Shown: piece after piece, positions 34,840-43,083 of the stretch
Position numbering within the stretch: position 1 is the stretch's first letter
Layout: the number at the start of each line of letters is the position of its first letter
Assembly (NCBI GenBank): GCA_027491155.1
Contig: JAIXWR010000012.1
Coordinates: 1 to 64,000 of the forward strand
Length of the DNA stretch: 64,000 nt
Source of the DNA: Verrucomicrobiaceae bacterium
GTDB taxonomy: Bacteria > Verrucomicrobiota > Verrucomicrobiia > Verrucomicrobiales > Akkermansiaceae
Direction: 5' to 3'
Position numbers and translations under genes: made by a program
Notes under the pieces: model-generated
Told to the model about the DNA's origin: nothing
The model's database searches: none
What the model saw: only the letters and a program-made list of their open reading frames with translations

Positions 34840-36390
34840 ATGTCCTGGTCCACCTACGCCTCATCCCTGATCCGTTACCCGCAATTCGGCTTCTCGCTCG
34901 ATACCTCCCTGATGGACCTCGACGAGGCCTTCTTCGCGAAGATGGCGCCGAAGGTGGAAAAAGCCCACGCCGACATCGCCGCGCTCGAGGCCGGCGCGAT
35001 CGCCAACCCCGACGAAGGCCGCATGGTCGGCCACTACTGGCTGCGCAACGCCGCCCTGGCCCCGACCCCGGAGCTTCGCGACGCCATCACCAAGCCCCTC
35101 GCCGCGCTCAAGGACTTCGCCGAGAAAGTCCACACCGGCCAGATCAAGCCGCTCAGCGGCGGACACTTCCAGCGCATCCTGCTGATCGGCATCGGCGGCT
35201 CGGCGCTCGGCCCGCAGCTCGTCACCGAGGCGATCGGCCACGGCGCGCGGATGCCCATCCATTTCTTCGACAACACCGACCCCGCCGGCATCGACCGCGT
35301 GCTGTCCGACATCGGCGCGGCCGGCCTTGCCTCCACCCTCGTGGTGGTGATCTCCAAGTCCGGCGGCACCGCGGAAACCCGCAACGGCATGGTCGAGGCC
35401 AAGGCCGCCTACGACGCCGCCGGCCTGCATTTCGGCAAGCACGCCGTGGCCGTGACCGGCGAAGGCTCGAAGCTCGACCAGTTCGCGACCAAGGAAGGCT
35501 TCCTCGCCCGCTTCCCGATGGAAGACTGGGTCGGCGGCCGCACTTCGGTGATGTCCACCGTCGGCCTGGTGCCCGCCGCCTTGCAGGGCATCGACATCGA
35601 CGCCTTCCTCGCCGGCGCCGCCGCGATGGATGCGGAAACCCGCAAGACCGGCCCGAACAACGCCTCGATGCGCCTGGCCCTGGCCTGGTATGCCTCCGGC
35701 AACGGCAAGGGCGAGAAGGACATGGTCGTCCTGCCTTACAAGGACTCGCTGGTCCTGTTCTCGAAGTATCTCCAGCAGCTCGTCATGGAGTCGCTCGGCA
35801 AGGAGCACGACCTCGACGGCAAGGTCGTCAACCAGGGCATCGCGGTTTACGGCAACAAGGGTTCCACCGACCAGCACGCCTACGTCCAGCAGCTCCGCGA
35901 CGGCGTTTCGAATTTCTTCGTCACCTTCATCGAGGTCCGCAAGGGCCGCAGCGGCGACTCGATCGAGGTCGAGCCCGGCAACAGCTCCGCCGACTACCTC
36001 CAGGGCTTCCTCCGCGGCACCCGCAAGGCGCTCTACGATTCCGGCCGCAAGTCGATCACGATCTCGATCCCGGAAGTCACGCCCTTCCAGCTCGGCGCGC
36101 TGATCGGACTCTTCGAGCGGGCCGTTTCTTTCTACGCCTCGCTGGTCAACATCAACGCCTACCACCAGCCCGGCGTGGAGGCCGGCAAGAAGGCCGCGTC
36201 GAACTTCCTCGAGCTGCTCGGCTCCGTCCGCAGCCGCCTTGTCTCGGAATCGAAGACCGCGGAGCAGATCGCCGCGTCGGTCGATGCCGATCCCGAGGAC
36301 GTCTATCACTGCCTGACCCACCTCGCCGCCAACGGCGAGGCGCAGATCTCGATCGGTGCCAATCCGGCGGAGGACAGCTTCTCGCTGTGA
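34840..36390 (+). CDS. pgi: Glucose-6-phosphate isomerase
   Basis: 516 residues from the ATG giving [20 protein letters not shown]; a GTG at 34786 would add 18 residues without family similarity. Conserved blocks: [42 protein letters not shown] (substrate phosphate binding) and [18 protein letters not shown]. It interconverts glucose-6-phosphate and fructose-6-phosphate in the cytoplasm. A REP-like element starts 13 bases after the stop. Confidence 0.95.
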   Translation: MSWSTYASSLIRYPQFGFSLDTSLMDLDEAFFAKMAPKVEKAHADIAALEAGAIANPDEGRMVGHYWLRNAALAPTPELRDAITKPLAALKDFAEKVHTGQIKPLSGGHFQRILLIGIGGSALGPQLVTEAIGHGARMPIHFFDNTDPAGIDRVLSDIGAAGLASTLVVVISKSGGTAETRNGMVEAKAAYDAAGLHFGKHAVAVTGEGSKLDQFATKEGFLARFPMEDWVGGRTSVMSTVGLVPAALQGIDIDAFLAGAAAMDAETRKTGPNNASMRLALAWYASGNGKGEKDMVVLPYKDSLVLFSKYLQQLVMESLGKEHDLDGKVVNQGIAVYGNKGSTDQHAYVQQLRDGVSNFFVTFIEVRKGRSGDSIEVEPGNSSADYLQGFLRGTRKALYDSGRKSITISIPEVTPFQLGALIGLFERAVSFYASLVNINAYHQPGVEAGKKAASNFLELLGSVRSRLVSESKTAEQIAASVDADPEDVYHCLTHLAANGEAQISIGANPAEDSFSL

Positions 36391-36403
36391 TCATCACGCA
36401 CCC

Positions 36404-36510
36404 GTAGCGGAAGGTCTGCGACCTTCCGGCGGGGGACGTGCCCCCCGTGGAGCAGGCAGCATAGCCCCCCTCAAGCCGCTCCCGACGGAACGACGCAGTC
36501 GTCCCGCTAC
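36404..36510. repeat. REP/MITE-like inverted-repeat element, family 1 copy C
   Basis: 107 bp with the same ends as the element at 8351: left GTAGCGG plus hairpin GGAAGGTC-TGC-GACCTTCC, right GGAACGAC-GCA-GTCGTCCC plus GCTAC. Interior homology (CCGGCGGGG near the left, AGCCGC near the right) shows common descent. It sits 3' of pgi on one side and supplies the stop codon of the small minus-strand ORF on the other. Confidence 0.88.
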
Positions 36511-36749
36511 CTGGAGGAAGCCTCGACGAACACCTCCACCGTCAACTCCCCCTCCCGCAACAAGCTCGCGCGGCAATCGCCGCCGAGCAGCGTGGCGCAG
36601 GCCTTCACGATCGACATGCCGAGGCCCGAGTGATCGTGGCCACCGTGCGATTCGTCCTTCCGCCAGCCGGCGGAGGCGCAAGGAACGGAGAGGAAGCCCG
36701 CGGCGAGCAGCGGGACGAGGCAATGGCGAAAAGTCGGTGTCGTTTTCAT
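36507..36749 (-). pseudogene. Chimeric small ORF: signal peptide joined to histidine-kinase-like C-terminus
   Basis: 80 codons. Residues 1-27 are a signal peptide (MKTTPTFRHCLVPLLAAGFL), followed by a His-rich stretch (ESHGGHDH). From residue ~41 the sequence reads SGLGMSIVKACATLLGGDCR and ends in TVEVFVEAS, which looks like the last part (G2 box, final strand) of a histidine-kinase ATPase domain. A kinase end directly behind a secretion signal makes no functional sense, so I infer a deletion that joined two genes. The TAG stop lies in the REP-like element. It might instead be a small secreted protein resembling a kinase by chance. Confidence 0.45.
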
Positions 36750-36854
36750 GATGCGGGGCAGATGACACCCGCCTTATGGCACCCGAAGATGAGCGCAGGA
36801 TGATCGCGCGGCGGAAATCCGCGCCTCCGCCGGATGACCCCATATGGAACAGGT

Positions 36855-37064
36855 TCAGGGAAACAGCTTCTTCCCCAGCCGCGCGACCGCGGCCGCCATC
36901 GCCGCCTTTTCGAATTCCTGGCAGACCCGTTTGATGTTGGCCCGCGTGCTGTGCAGCTCCAGCGCCGCGTTGGCATACGAGCGCTCCTTGCAGGTCACGC
37001 TGAAGACCTCCAGTTGACGGCAGGTGATTCCCGGCAACGCCGCCGCGGACACCTCGCCTTTCAT
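36855..37064 (-). CDS. HTH-only LysR-like fragment or small DNA-binding protein
   Basis: 69 residues from MKGEVSAAALPGITCRQLEV (an upstream ATG at 37109 would give 84). ITCRQLEVFSVTCKERSYAN and the following ALELHSTRANIKRVCQEFEK have the spacing of a LysR-type winged helix-turn-helix (QLEVF...SxxxAA..L..S...I...I..FE). The effector-binding domain of LysR proteins is absent and the frame stops shortly after. It could be the 5' remnant of a regulator or a stand-alone HTH protein. It lies downstream of ftsW on the same strand. Confidence 0.5.
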   Translation of the reverse strand: MKGEVSAAALPGITCRQLEVFSVTCKERSYANAALELHSTRANIKRVCQEFEKAAMAAAVARLGKKLFP

Positions 37065-37181
37065 GATCGATGCGCCGTCCAAGGGCTGTCCCAAGCAAGC
37101 AGGGATCACGCGGGCAACAACCCCGAAATGGCGGATCCGCGGAAGGTGCCGGACCCATCCCGAACCCGGGCGGGCCGCGCC

Positions 37182-38330
37182 TTACAACTTCACCGCATAC
37201 GACTTCACCCCGGCCACCGGCAGCGGGCGCTCGTCGGTGATGCGGGAACGGCGGTGGATGCCGCAGAGCAGGCCGACCGCGCCGAGCGAGAAGACCAGGC
37301 TGGTGCCGCCGAAGCTGACGAAGGGCAGCGGCAGGCCGTCGTTCGGCAGGACGGCGGTGGTGACCGCGATGTTGACCATGGCCGGCACCACGATCACGCA
37401 GGTCAGGCCGAGCGCGAGGCAGCGGTCGAAGAGGTTCGACGCCTGCACCGCGATCGAGCAGCCGCTGACGGCGATGAGGACGTAGCAAAGGACGGTGCCG
37501 AGCGTGAAGGGCAGGCCGAGTTCCTCGCCGACGACCGGGAAGATGAAGTCGATGTGGGCGAAGGTCAGCGTGCCGAATTTCTCCGATCCGTTGCCGAGGC
37601 CGACGCCCATCGGGCCGCCGTTGCCGAAGGCGAGCAGGGCGCGCCACTGCTGCATGCCCTTGCCGAGCTGGTGGACGGGATCCTCGAGGTTCATCCAGGC
37701 GACGATGCGCGACCAGCGGTTCTCGTTGGAGTGGATGAACCACGCCGCGCCGGCCATGCCGGTCAGCGCGACGGGCACCATGTAGATCAGCCGGGTGCCG
37801 ACGCAGAAGAAGATCGCGGCGGCGGTGACGGCCAGCGCGAGGGCGGAGCCGACGTCGGTCTCGATCGCGATCAAGCCGAGCGGCAGGCCGATCAGCATGC
37901 CGGGCAGCACGAAGCCGCGCCAGAAGGTGTGGGTCTCGGTCTGCCAGCGGGCGAACCAGCCGGCCAGCGCGATCACTCCGACCATTTTCGCCAGCTCCGA
38001 AGGCTGGAACTGGCCGAGACCGGGCAGCTTGATCCAGCGCTTCGAGCCGAAGATTTCGACGCCGATGCCGGGCACGAAGCAGAGCGCCAGCAGGACGCAG
38101 GCGCCGGCGAGCGCCCAGGGCCAGCCGCGGCGCATCCAGATGGGATCGAGCCGCGCGAGCAGGCAGGCGCCGATCAAACCCACGCCGACCATCCAGCCCT
38201 GGCGGGTCAGGAAGTAATACGGGTCCTCCACGTTCTTCACCCAGGCGCTGGTGCTGGCCAGCATGATGAGGCCCAGCGTCACCAGGGCGGCGACGGCGGT
38301 GCAAAGGACGATGGAGGCGCTGCGGTTCAT
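37182..38330 (-). CDS. ftsW: SEDS-family peptidoglycan glycosyltransferase FtsW
   Basis: 382 residues with about ten transmembrane helices. SEDS signatures: GSKRWIKLPGLGQFQPSELAKM, AIETDVGSALALAVTA, RIVAWMNLEDPVHQLGKGMQQ, VVGEELGLPFTLG and LPLPFVSFGGTSLV near the C-terminus. It polymerises lipid II into glycan at the septum, working with FtsI encoded upstream in the same cluster. Position at the end of the dcw genes supports FtsW over RodA. murG and murC, common neighbours, are not adjacent here. Confidence 0.93.
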   Translation of the reverse strand: MNRSASIVLCTAVAALVTLGLIMLASTSAWVKNVEDPYYFLTRQGWMVGVGLIGACLLARLDPIWMRRGWPWALAGACVLLALCFVPGIGVEIFGSKRWIKLPGLGQFQPSELAKMVGVIALAGWFARWQTETHTFWRGFVLPGMLIGLPLGLIAIETDVGSALALAVTAAAIFFCVGTRLIYMVPVALTGMAGAAWFIHSNENRWSRIVAWMNLEDPVHQLGKGMQQWRALLAFGNGGPMGVGLGNGSEKFGTLTFAHIDFIFPVVGEELGLPFTLGTVLCYVLIAVSGCSIAVQASNLFDRCLALGLTCVIVVPAMVNIAVTTAVLPNDGLPLPFVSFGGTSLVFSLGAVGLLCGIHRRSRITDERPLPVAGVKSYAVKL

Positions 38331-38354
38331 CGGGAGGGGGGAAGTTCGGGTATT

Positions 38355-39188
38355 TCAGGGAATGACGAGGCTCATTCCGGGGCGGAGCTTCCGCGGGTCG
38401 GTGATGCGGTTGGCTTTCATCACCGCATCCGGCGAGGTGCCGTGGGCCTTGGCGATCTTCCAGAAGGTGTCGCCGTTCTTCACGGTGTACTTGGTGCCGC
38501 CGGCAGCGGGCGCGGTGGATCCGGCTTGCTCAACCGGGCGCTCGATGGAGGTCTCGCGGGTGACGTTCGGGCGGACGAGCTGGGCGGCAGCTTCGGTCTC
38601 GACCATCGGCGCGCTGCGGAGTTCGTCGGCGGGCAGGCTTTCGGCGATCTCGGCGGGGCTTTCCAGCACCACGCTGCCGTTGCGCAGGCGGACCAGTTCC
38701 TCGGGCTCGGTCGCGACCCAGGTCCGCTCGGGAATGCGGAGGATGATGCCGGCGTCCAGGTCGACGTGGTTGTTGGCCGCCTTGAGATCCGCCACCTCGA
38801 CGCCTTTCGCCTCGGCGATCTTCTCGTAGGTGTCGCCGGTCATGACGACGTGAGGTTCCTCGCCGGCGGCGATCTGCGGGAGGTTGGCGGCGGCTTTCGG
38901 CGCTTGCTTCGCGGGCTCGAGCAATTCCGGCCCCGCGGCGGTCGCGACGTCTTTCTCGAACAGGTGGCTGTGGGCGAAGATGCCGGCGATGGCGACGACG
39001 TGGATGATCAGGATGACCACCAGCGCGCGGGCGATCCCGAGGTTCGGCACGTCGCCTTCCACCTCCGGCATCGGCGGGGCGGCGGCGGTGGCGGCGCGGT
39101 GTTTCTTGCGCGCGACGTTCGCGAACAAGGTGCGGAAGGCGCCCTTCTTCACCGGGCGGCGTTTGACGGACAAGCTGGACAGTTTCAT
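38355..39188 (-). CDS. Membrane-anchored protein with two LysM domains
   Basis: 277 residues. A basic, cytoplasmic N-terminus (MKLSSLSVKRRPVKKGAFRT) precedes one transmembrane helix at about 52-72 (ARALVVILIIHVVAIAGIFA). LysM-like domain 1 lies at ~112-152 (HVVMTGDTYEKIAEAKGVEV), an Ala/Glu-rich linker follows, and LysM domain 2 at ~233-277 (YTVKNGDTFWKIAKAHGTSP) ends the protein. It probably tethers the membrane to peptidoglycan at the division site. It sits between murD (10-base gap) and ftsW, a placement I do not know from the E. coli-type dcw order. Confidence 0.85.
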   Translation of the reverse strand: MKLSSLSVKRRPVKKGAFRTLFANVARKKHRAATAAAPPMPEVEGDVPNLGIARALVVILIIHVVAIAGIFAHSHLFEKDVATAAGPELLEPAKQAPKAAANLPQIAAGEEPHVVMTGDTYEKIAEAKGVEVADLKAANNHVDLDAGIILRIPERTWVATEPEELVRLRNGSVVLESPAEIAESLPADELRSAPMVETEAAAQLVRPNVTRETSIERPVEQAGSTAPAAGGTKYTVKNGDTFWKIAKAHGTSPDAVMKANRITDPRKLRPGMSLVIP

Positions 39189-39197
39189 GGGTGCAAA

Positions 39198-40502
39198 TCA
39201 GCGAAGGTTGAGAACGAGTTCACGGAAGACATCCCCGCGCTGCTCGTAGCCGGAGAATTGGTCGAAGGAGGAAGTGCCGGGGGAAAGCAGGACGACGGAG
39301 CCGCGGGGCGCGAGGCGGCGGGCGGCGGCGACGGCTTCGGCGAGGGTGGTCACCCGCTCGGTTGGAACCGCCTCCGAGAAAGTCGCGGCGAGCGGTGCGG
39401 CGATCTGGCCGTAGGTGACCGCGGCGACGGCCTTCTTCGCGAGCAGCGGGACAACCGGCGTGTAGTCGAGGCCCTTTTCCTTGCCGCCGGCGATGAGCAC
39501 CACCGGGCGGGTCTGCGAACGCAGCGCGCTTTCCAAGGCGTGCAGGTTGGTGGCCTTCGAGTCGTTGAGGTATTCGACGCCGTCGAGGGTGCGGACCAGC
39601 TCGCAGCGGTGGAGCGGCGGCGCGTAGCCGTCGAGCGCCTTGCCCGCGACCTCGACCGGGATGCCGAGCGCCTCGCAGGCGGCGATGGCGGCCATCGCGT
39701 TCTCGGCGTTGTGCAAGCCGCGCATGCGGGTGGAGGCTTCGAGATCGAGCACCGTCACGCCGCGGCGGGTGATGATGCGGCCGTCGGAGAACCAGTCGGC
39801 GGAAGCGTCCTCGGTCGAGAAGGTGACCACGCGGGGCTTGAGCGGCGGCAGCTTTTCCCCGGCACGGACGACCGCGGTGTCGGCGGCGGTCTGGTAGTCG
39901 AAGATGTGCAGCTTCGCCTGGAAATAGGTCTCGACCGTCGGGTAGCGGTCCATGTGGTCGGGCGCGAAATTGAGCCAGACCGAGACGTCCGGGCGCAGCG
40001 TCGCGATCGTCTCGAGCTGGAAGGAGCTGAGCTCCAGCGAGATCGCGGTCGGCACGGGATCGCGCATCACCACTTCGCTGAGCGGCACGCCGTAGTTGCC
40101 GCAGGGCACGGAATCGTGGCCGCCGGCGCGGAGGATGCGGTCGACGAGTTCGGTGGTGGTGGTCTTGCCGTTGGTGCCGGTGATGCCGATGATACGACCT
40201 TTGTAGTAGCGGGAGGCGAACTCGGTTTCGCCGATGGTCTCGCCCGCGCCGGCCGAGTAGGCGGCGACCAGCGGGCCGTAGGTGTCGATGCCCGGGCTGA
40301 CGACCAGCAGGTCGCAGGTGGTGGCGCGACCGCTCGCCTCGTCGGCGGACGGGTGGAGCACGGTGCCTTCGGGCATGCCGGAGATCGAATCGGCGGCATC
40401 GTGGGCGTGCACGGCAGCGCCCTCGCGCAAGGCGAGCGCGGCGGCGGCGCGGCCGCTGCGGCCGGCACCGAGGACGACGACGGTTTTTCCAGCGAGGGTC
40501 AT
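39198..40502 (-). CDS. murD: UDP-N-acetylmuramoyl-L-alanine--D-glutamate ligase
   Basis: 434 residues starting MTLAGKTVVVLGAGRSGRAA (Rossmann-like N-terminal domain). The ATP loop GITGTNGKTTTTELV lies near residue 109; SLELSSFQLETI and YLNDSKATNLHALESAL are typical MurD blocks. It adds D-Glu to UDP-MurNAc-L-Ala in the cytoplasm. Its ATG shares one base with the mraY stop. Confidence 0.96.
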   Translation of the reverse strand: MTLAGKTVVVLGAGRSGRAAAALALREGAAVHAHDAADSISGMPEGTVLHPSADEASGRATTCDLLVVSPGIDTYGPLVAAYSAGAGETIGETEFASRYYKGRIIGITGTNGKTTTTELVDRILRAGGHDSVPCGNYGVPLSEVVMRDPVPTAISLELSSFQLETIATLRPDVSVWLNFAPDHMDRYPTVETYFQAKLHIFDYQTAADTAVVRAGEKLPPLKPRVVTFSTEDASADWFSDGRIITRRGVTVLDLEASTRMRGLHNAENAMAAIAACEALGIPVEVAGKALDGYAPPLHRCELVRTLDGVEYLNDSKATNLHALESALRSQTRPVVLIAGGKEKGLDYTPVVPLLAKKAVAAVTYGQIAAPLAATFSEAVPTERVTTLAEAVAAARRLAPRGSVVLLSPGTSSFDQFSGYEQRGDVFRELVLNLR

Positions 40503-41716
40503 CAGGCGATCTTGAGAAGGGCGAGGCCGAAGAGGGCGAGCATGATGGAGATGATCCAGAAGCGGATGATCACCTGGCTTTCATGCCAGCCGCGGAGTTC
40601 GAAGTGGTGGTGGATGGGCGCCATCGCGAAGATGCGCTTCCGGCGGAGCTTGAAGCTGCCGACCTGGAGCATCACCGAGAGCGCCTCCATCACGAAGACG
40701 CCGCCGATGATGACGAGCAGCAGTTCCTGCTTCACGCAGATCGCCGCGGTGCCGAGCGCGCCGCCGATGGCCAGCGAGCCGGTGTCGCCCATGAAGACCT
40801 TGGCCGGGTGGCAGTTGAACCAGAGGAAGCCGAAACCCGCGCCGGCCAGCGCCAGCACGAAGACGGTGAGCTCGTTGACGAAGCGGTTGTGCGGGATGAC
40901 CAGGTAATCGGTGGCCATGTAGAAGTGGCCGGCTAGGTAGGCGAGGATGCCGTAGGCGAGCGCGACGGTGATGGTGCAGCCGGTGGCGAGGCCGTCGAGA
41001 CCGTCGGTCAGGTTCACCGCGTTCGAGCAGCCAATGATCACCGCGGCGAAGAAGGGGATGCACAGCCAGCCGAGGTCGACGAGGGGGAACTTGAAGAGCG
41101 GAAAGCAGACCGAGCCGATGCCGATCGGCTCGCTGCCGAGGCGGAACCCGGCGAAGCCTTTCTGCAGTTCTTCCGGCGTCGCGCCGTAACCGGAGATCTC
41201 CTTCTTGAAGTAGATGAAGCAACCGGCGATCACCGCGACCACGAGCTGCCAGAAGAGCTTGGTCCGCGCGCTCACGCCGTCGGATTTCTTCTGCTTCACC
41301 TTCTTGTAGTCGTCGCAGAAGCCGAGCAGGCCGAGCGCGGTCATGGTGCAGGCGCAGACGGCGACGAAGGGATTGAGCGGGCGGGCGCAGACGAGCGTGG
41401 CGATGAGCACCGAGCCGATGATCAGGACGCCGCCCATCGTCGGCGTGCCGATCTTCCCGCCGTGGAGTTCGGCGAGCTTGTGAACCTCGGCGGCCGTGCG
41501 GATCGGTTGTCCGACCTTCAGCGAGATCAGGCGACGGATGACGCGCGGGCCGGCGATGATGCTGATCAGGAACGCCAGCAGGCAGCCGGCCGCGGCGCGG
41601 AAGGTGATGTACTGCAGCAGGTTGAAAAAGCTGAAGGTGTGCGCCCATTCCTGGACGCCCCGTGCTTTCTCGGCATCGAAGGCCGCCTGCCACCATTCGT
41701 AAATCAGATAGAGCAT
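40502..41716 (-). CDS. mraY: Phospho-N-acetylmuramoyl-pentapeptide transferase
   Basis: 404 residues, about ten transmembrane helices, starting MLYLIYEWWQAAFDAEKARG. Active-site blocks: GTPTMGGVLII, GFCDDYKKVKQKKSDGVS with the paired aspartates (~135), NAVNLTDGLDGLATG (~237), MGDTGSLAIGG and the cytoplasmic histidine loop MAPIHHHFELRGW near residue 367. It moves phospho-MurNAc-pentapeptide to undecaprenyl phosphate to make lipid I. One-base overlaps on both sides (murF stop, murD start) suggest tight translational coupling. Confidence 0.97.
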   Translation of the reverse strand: MLYLIYEWWQAAFDAEKARGVQEWAHTFSFFNLLQYITFRAAAGCLLAFLISIIAGPRVIRRLISLKVGQPIRTAAEVHKLAELHGGKIGTPTMGGVLIIGSVLIATLVCARPLNPFVAVCACTMTALGLLGFCDDYKKVKQKKSDGVSARTKLFWQLVVAVIAGCFIYFKKEISGYGATPEELQKGFAGFRLGSEPIGIGSVCFPLFKFPLVDLGWLCIPFFAAVIIGCSNAVNLTDGLDGLATGCTITVALAYGILAYLAGHFYMATDYLVIPHNRFVNELTVFVLALAGAGFGFLWFNCHPAKVFMGDTGSLAIGGALGTAAICVKQELLLVIIGGVFVMEALSVMLQVGSFKLRRKRIFAMAPIHHHFELRGWHESQVIIRFWIISIMLALFGLALLKIA

Positions 41717-43083
41717 CAGTCTTGGGAAGGGAACGCCTGGTGCATCACCCGCTCGATCGCGGCGCTGCGGCTGGCTTTGAAAAGGACGGCATCGCCCGGC
41801 TTGACCTGGCTCGAGAGCCAGGCGGCGGCGGCGGACCCGTCGGTGAAATGTTCGGCGTTGCCGGCGCCTTCGGCGATGCCTTCGGAGCCCTCGCCGACGG
41901 CCACCACGAGCAGCCCGCGCTCCGCGGCGAGACGGCCGACCTTGAGGTGGCCTTCGGCGGCGAAGGGTCCGAGCTCTCCCATCCGGCCGAGCACGGCGAA
42001 GCGGCGGCCGCTGCCGTCGCGCACGGGGGTTTCGGCGAGGGTCTCGATCGCCGCGGCCATCGATTCGGGATTGGCGTTGTAGGTGTCGTCGAAGACCGTG
42101 ACGCCGCCCGAAACGAAGCGGCGCAGGCGGCCGCTGGTCACGACGGAGGAGGAGAGCCCGGCGGCGATCTCGTCCGGGCTCATGCCGAGGAACCAGCCGG
42201 CGCCCGCGGCGAGCAGCGCGTTGGTCACCATGTGGCGGCCGGTGACGGGCAGGTCGACTTCGGCCGGCGCCTTGCCGTCGATCACCAGCGTGAAGCGGGA
42301 GCGCCCGTCTTCCTGGCGGAGGTTCTCGGCCCGGACCGCGCCGCGGCCGTTGCCCACGGCGATGACGCGGGCCTTGGTACGACGTTTGAAGTAGTCGTGG
42401 AAATCGCAGCCGGCGGGCACGAACAGCGCGCCGTCCTCCGGCAAGGAGCGGGCCAGGGCGCCCTTCTCCTCGGCGATCGCCTCGCGGCTGCCGAGGAACT
42501 CGATGTGGGCGGTTCCGATGTTGGTGATAATGCCGAGGTTCGGCTTGGCGATCTCGCACAGCGGGGCGATCTCGCCGGCGTGGTTCATGCCCATCTCGAT
42601 GACCGCGGCCCCGTGGGACTCCTCGAGGGAAAGCACGCTGAGCGGGACGCCGATGTGGTTGTTGAGGTTGCCGCGGGTGGCGCAGACGGAGTAGGCGCGG
42701 CCGAGCACGGCGGCGGTGAAGTCCTTGGTGCTGGTCTTGCCGTTGGAACCGGTGATGCCGACGACCGGGATTTCCCGCTGGCGGCGGTACCAGGCGGCGA
42801 AGCGCTGGAGAGCGGCAAGGCTGTCGGGGACGCGGATCACCGCAGCATTGCCGGGGTCCCCTCCGTTCCAGCGTTCCACCACGACGATCGAGGCCCCCGC
42901 GGAGATGGCCTGGGCGGCAAAGTCGTTCGCATCGAAGCGCTCGCCGCGCAGCGCGAAGAAGACCGAGCCCGCGGGGATGGTGCGGGTGTCGGTGGACACC
43001 GCGATCGCAAGCACGTCGCCGCGTCCGGCGGCGAGTTCGCCTCCGGCATGACGGGCCAGGGTGCTGGCATCGGTCGCGGTCAT
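41716..43083 (-). CDS. murF: UDP-N-acetylmuramoyl-tripeptide--D-alanyl-D-alanine ligase
   Basis: 455 residues. The substrate-binding N-terminal domain (VSTDTRTIPAGSVFFALRGE) is followed by the ATP loop GITGSNGKTSTKDF near residue 112, IEMGMNHAGEIAPL and FDDTYNANPESM. It adds D-Ala-D-Ala to complete the UDP-MurNAc pentapeptide. Its ATG overlaps the murE stop by 4 bases (ATGA). Confidence 0.96.
   Translation of the reverse strand: MTATDASTLARHAGGELAAGRGDVLAIAVSTDTRTIPAGSVFFALRGERFDANDFAAQAISAGASIVVVERWNGGDPGNAAVIRVPDSLAALQRFAAWYRRQREIPVVGITGSNGKTSTKDFTAAVLGRAYSVCATRGNLNNHIGVPLSVLSLEESHGAAVIEMGMNHAGEIAPLCEIAKPNLGIITNIGTAHIEFLGSREAIAEEKGALARSLPEDGALFVPAGCDFHDYFKRRTKARVIAVGNGRGAVRAENLRQEDGRSRFTLVIDGKAPAEVDLPVTGRHMVTNALLAAGAGWFLGMSPDEIAAGLSSSVVTSGRLRRFVSGGVTVFDDTYNANPESMAAAIETLAETPVRDGSGRRFAVLGRMGELGPFAAEGHLKVGRLAAERGLLVVAVGEGSEGIAEGAGNAEHFTDGSAAAAWLSSQVKPGDAVLFKASRSAAIERVMHQAFPSQD

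Noticed and set aside
36834-40907. 1357-codon plus-strand frame opposite ftsW, the LysM gene, murD and part of mraY
   Set aside because: It crosses four well-supported genes in antisense and has no homology; it is a composition artefact.
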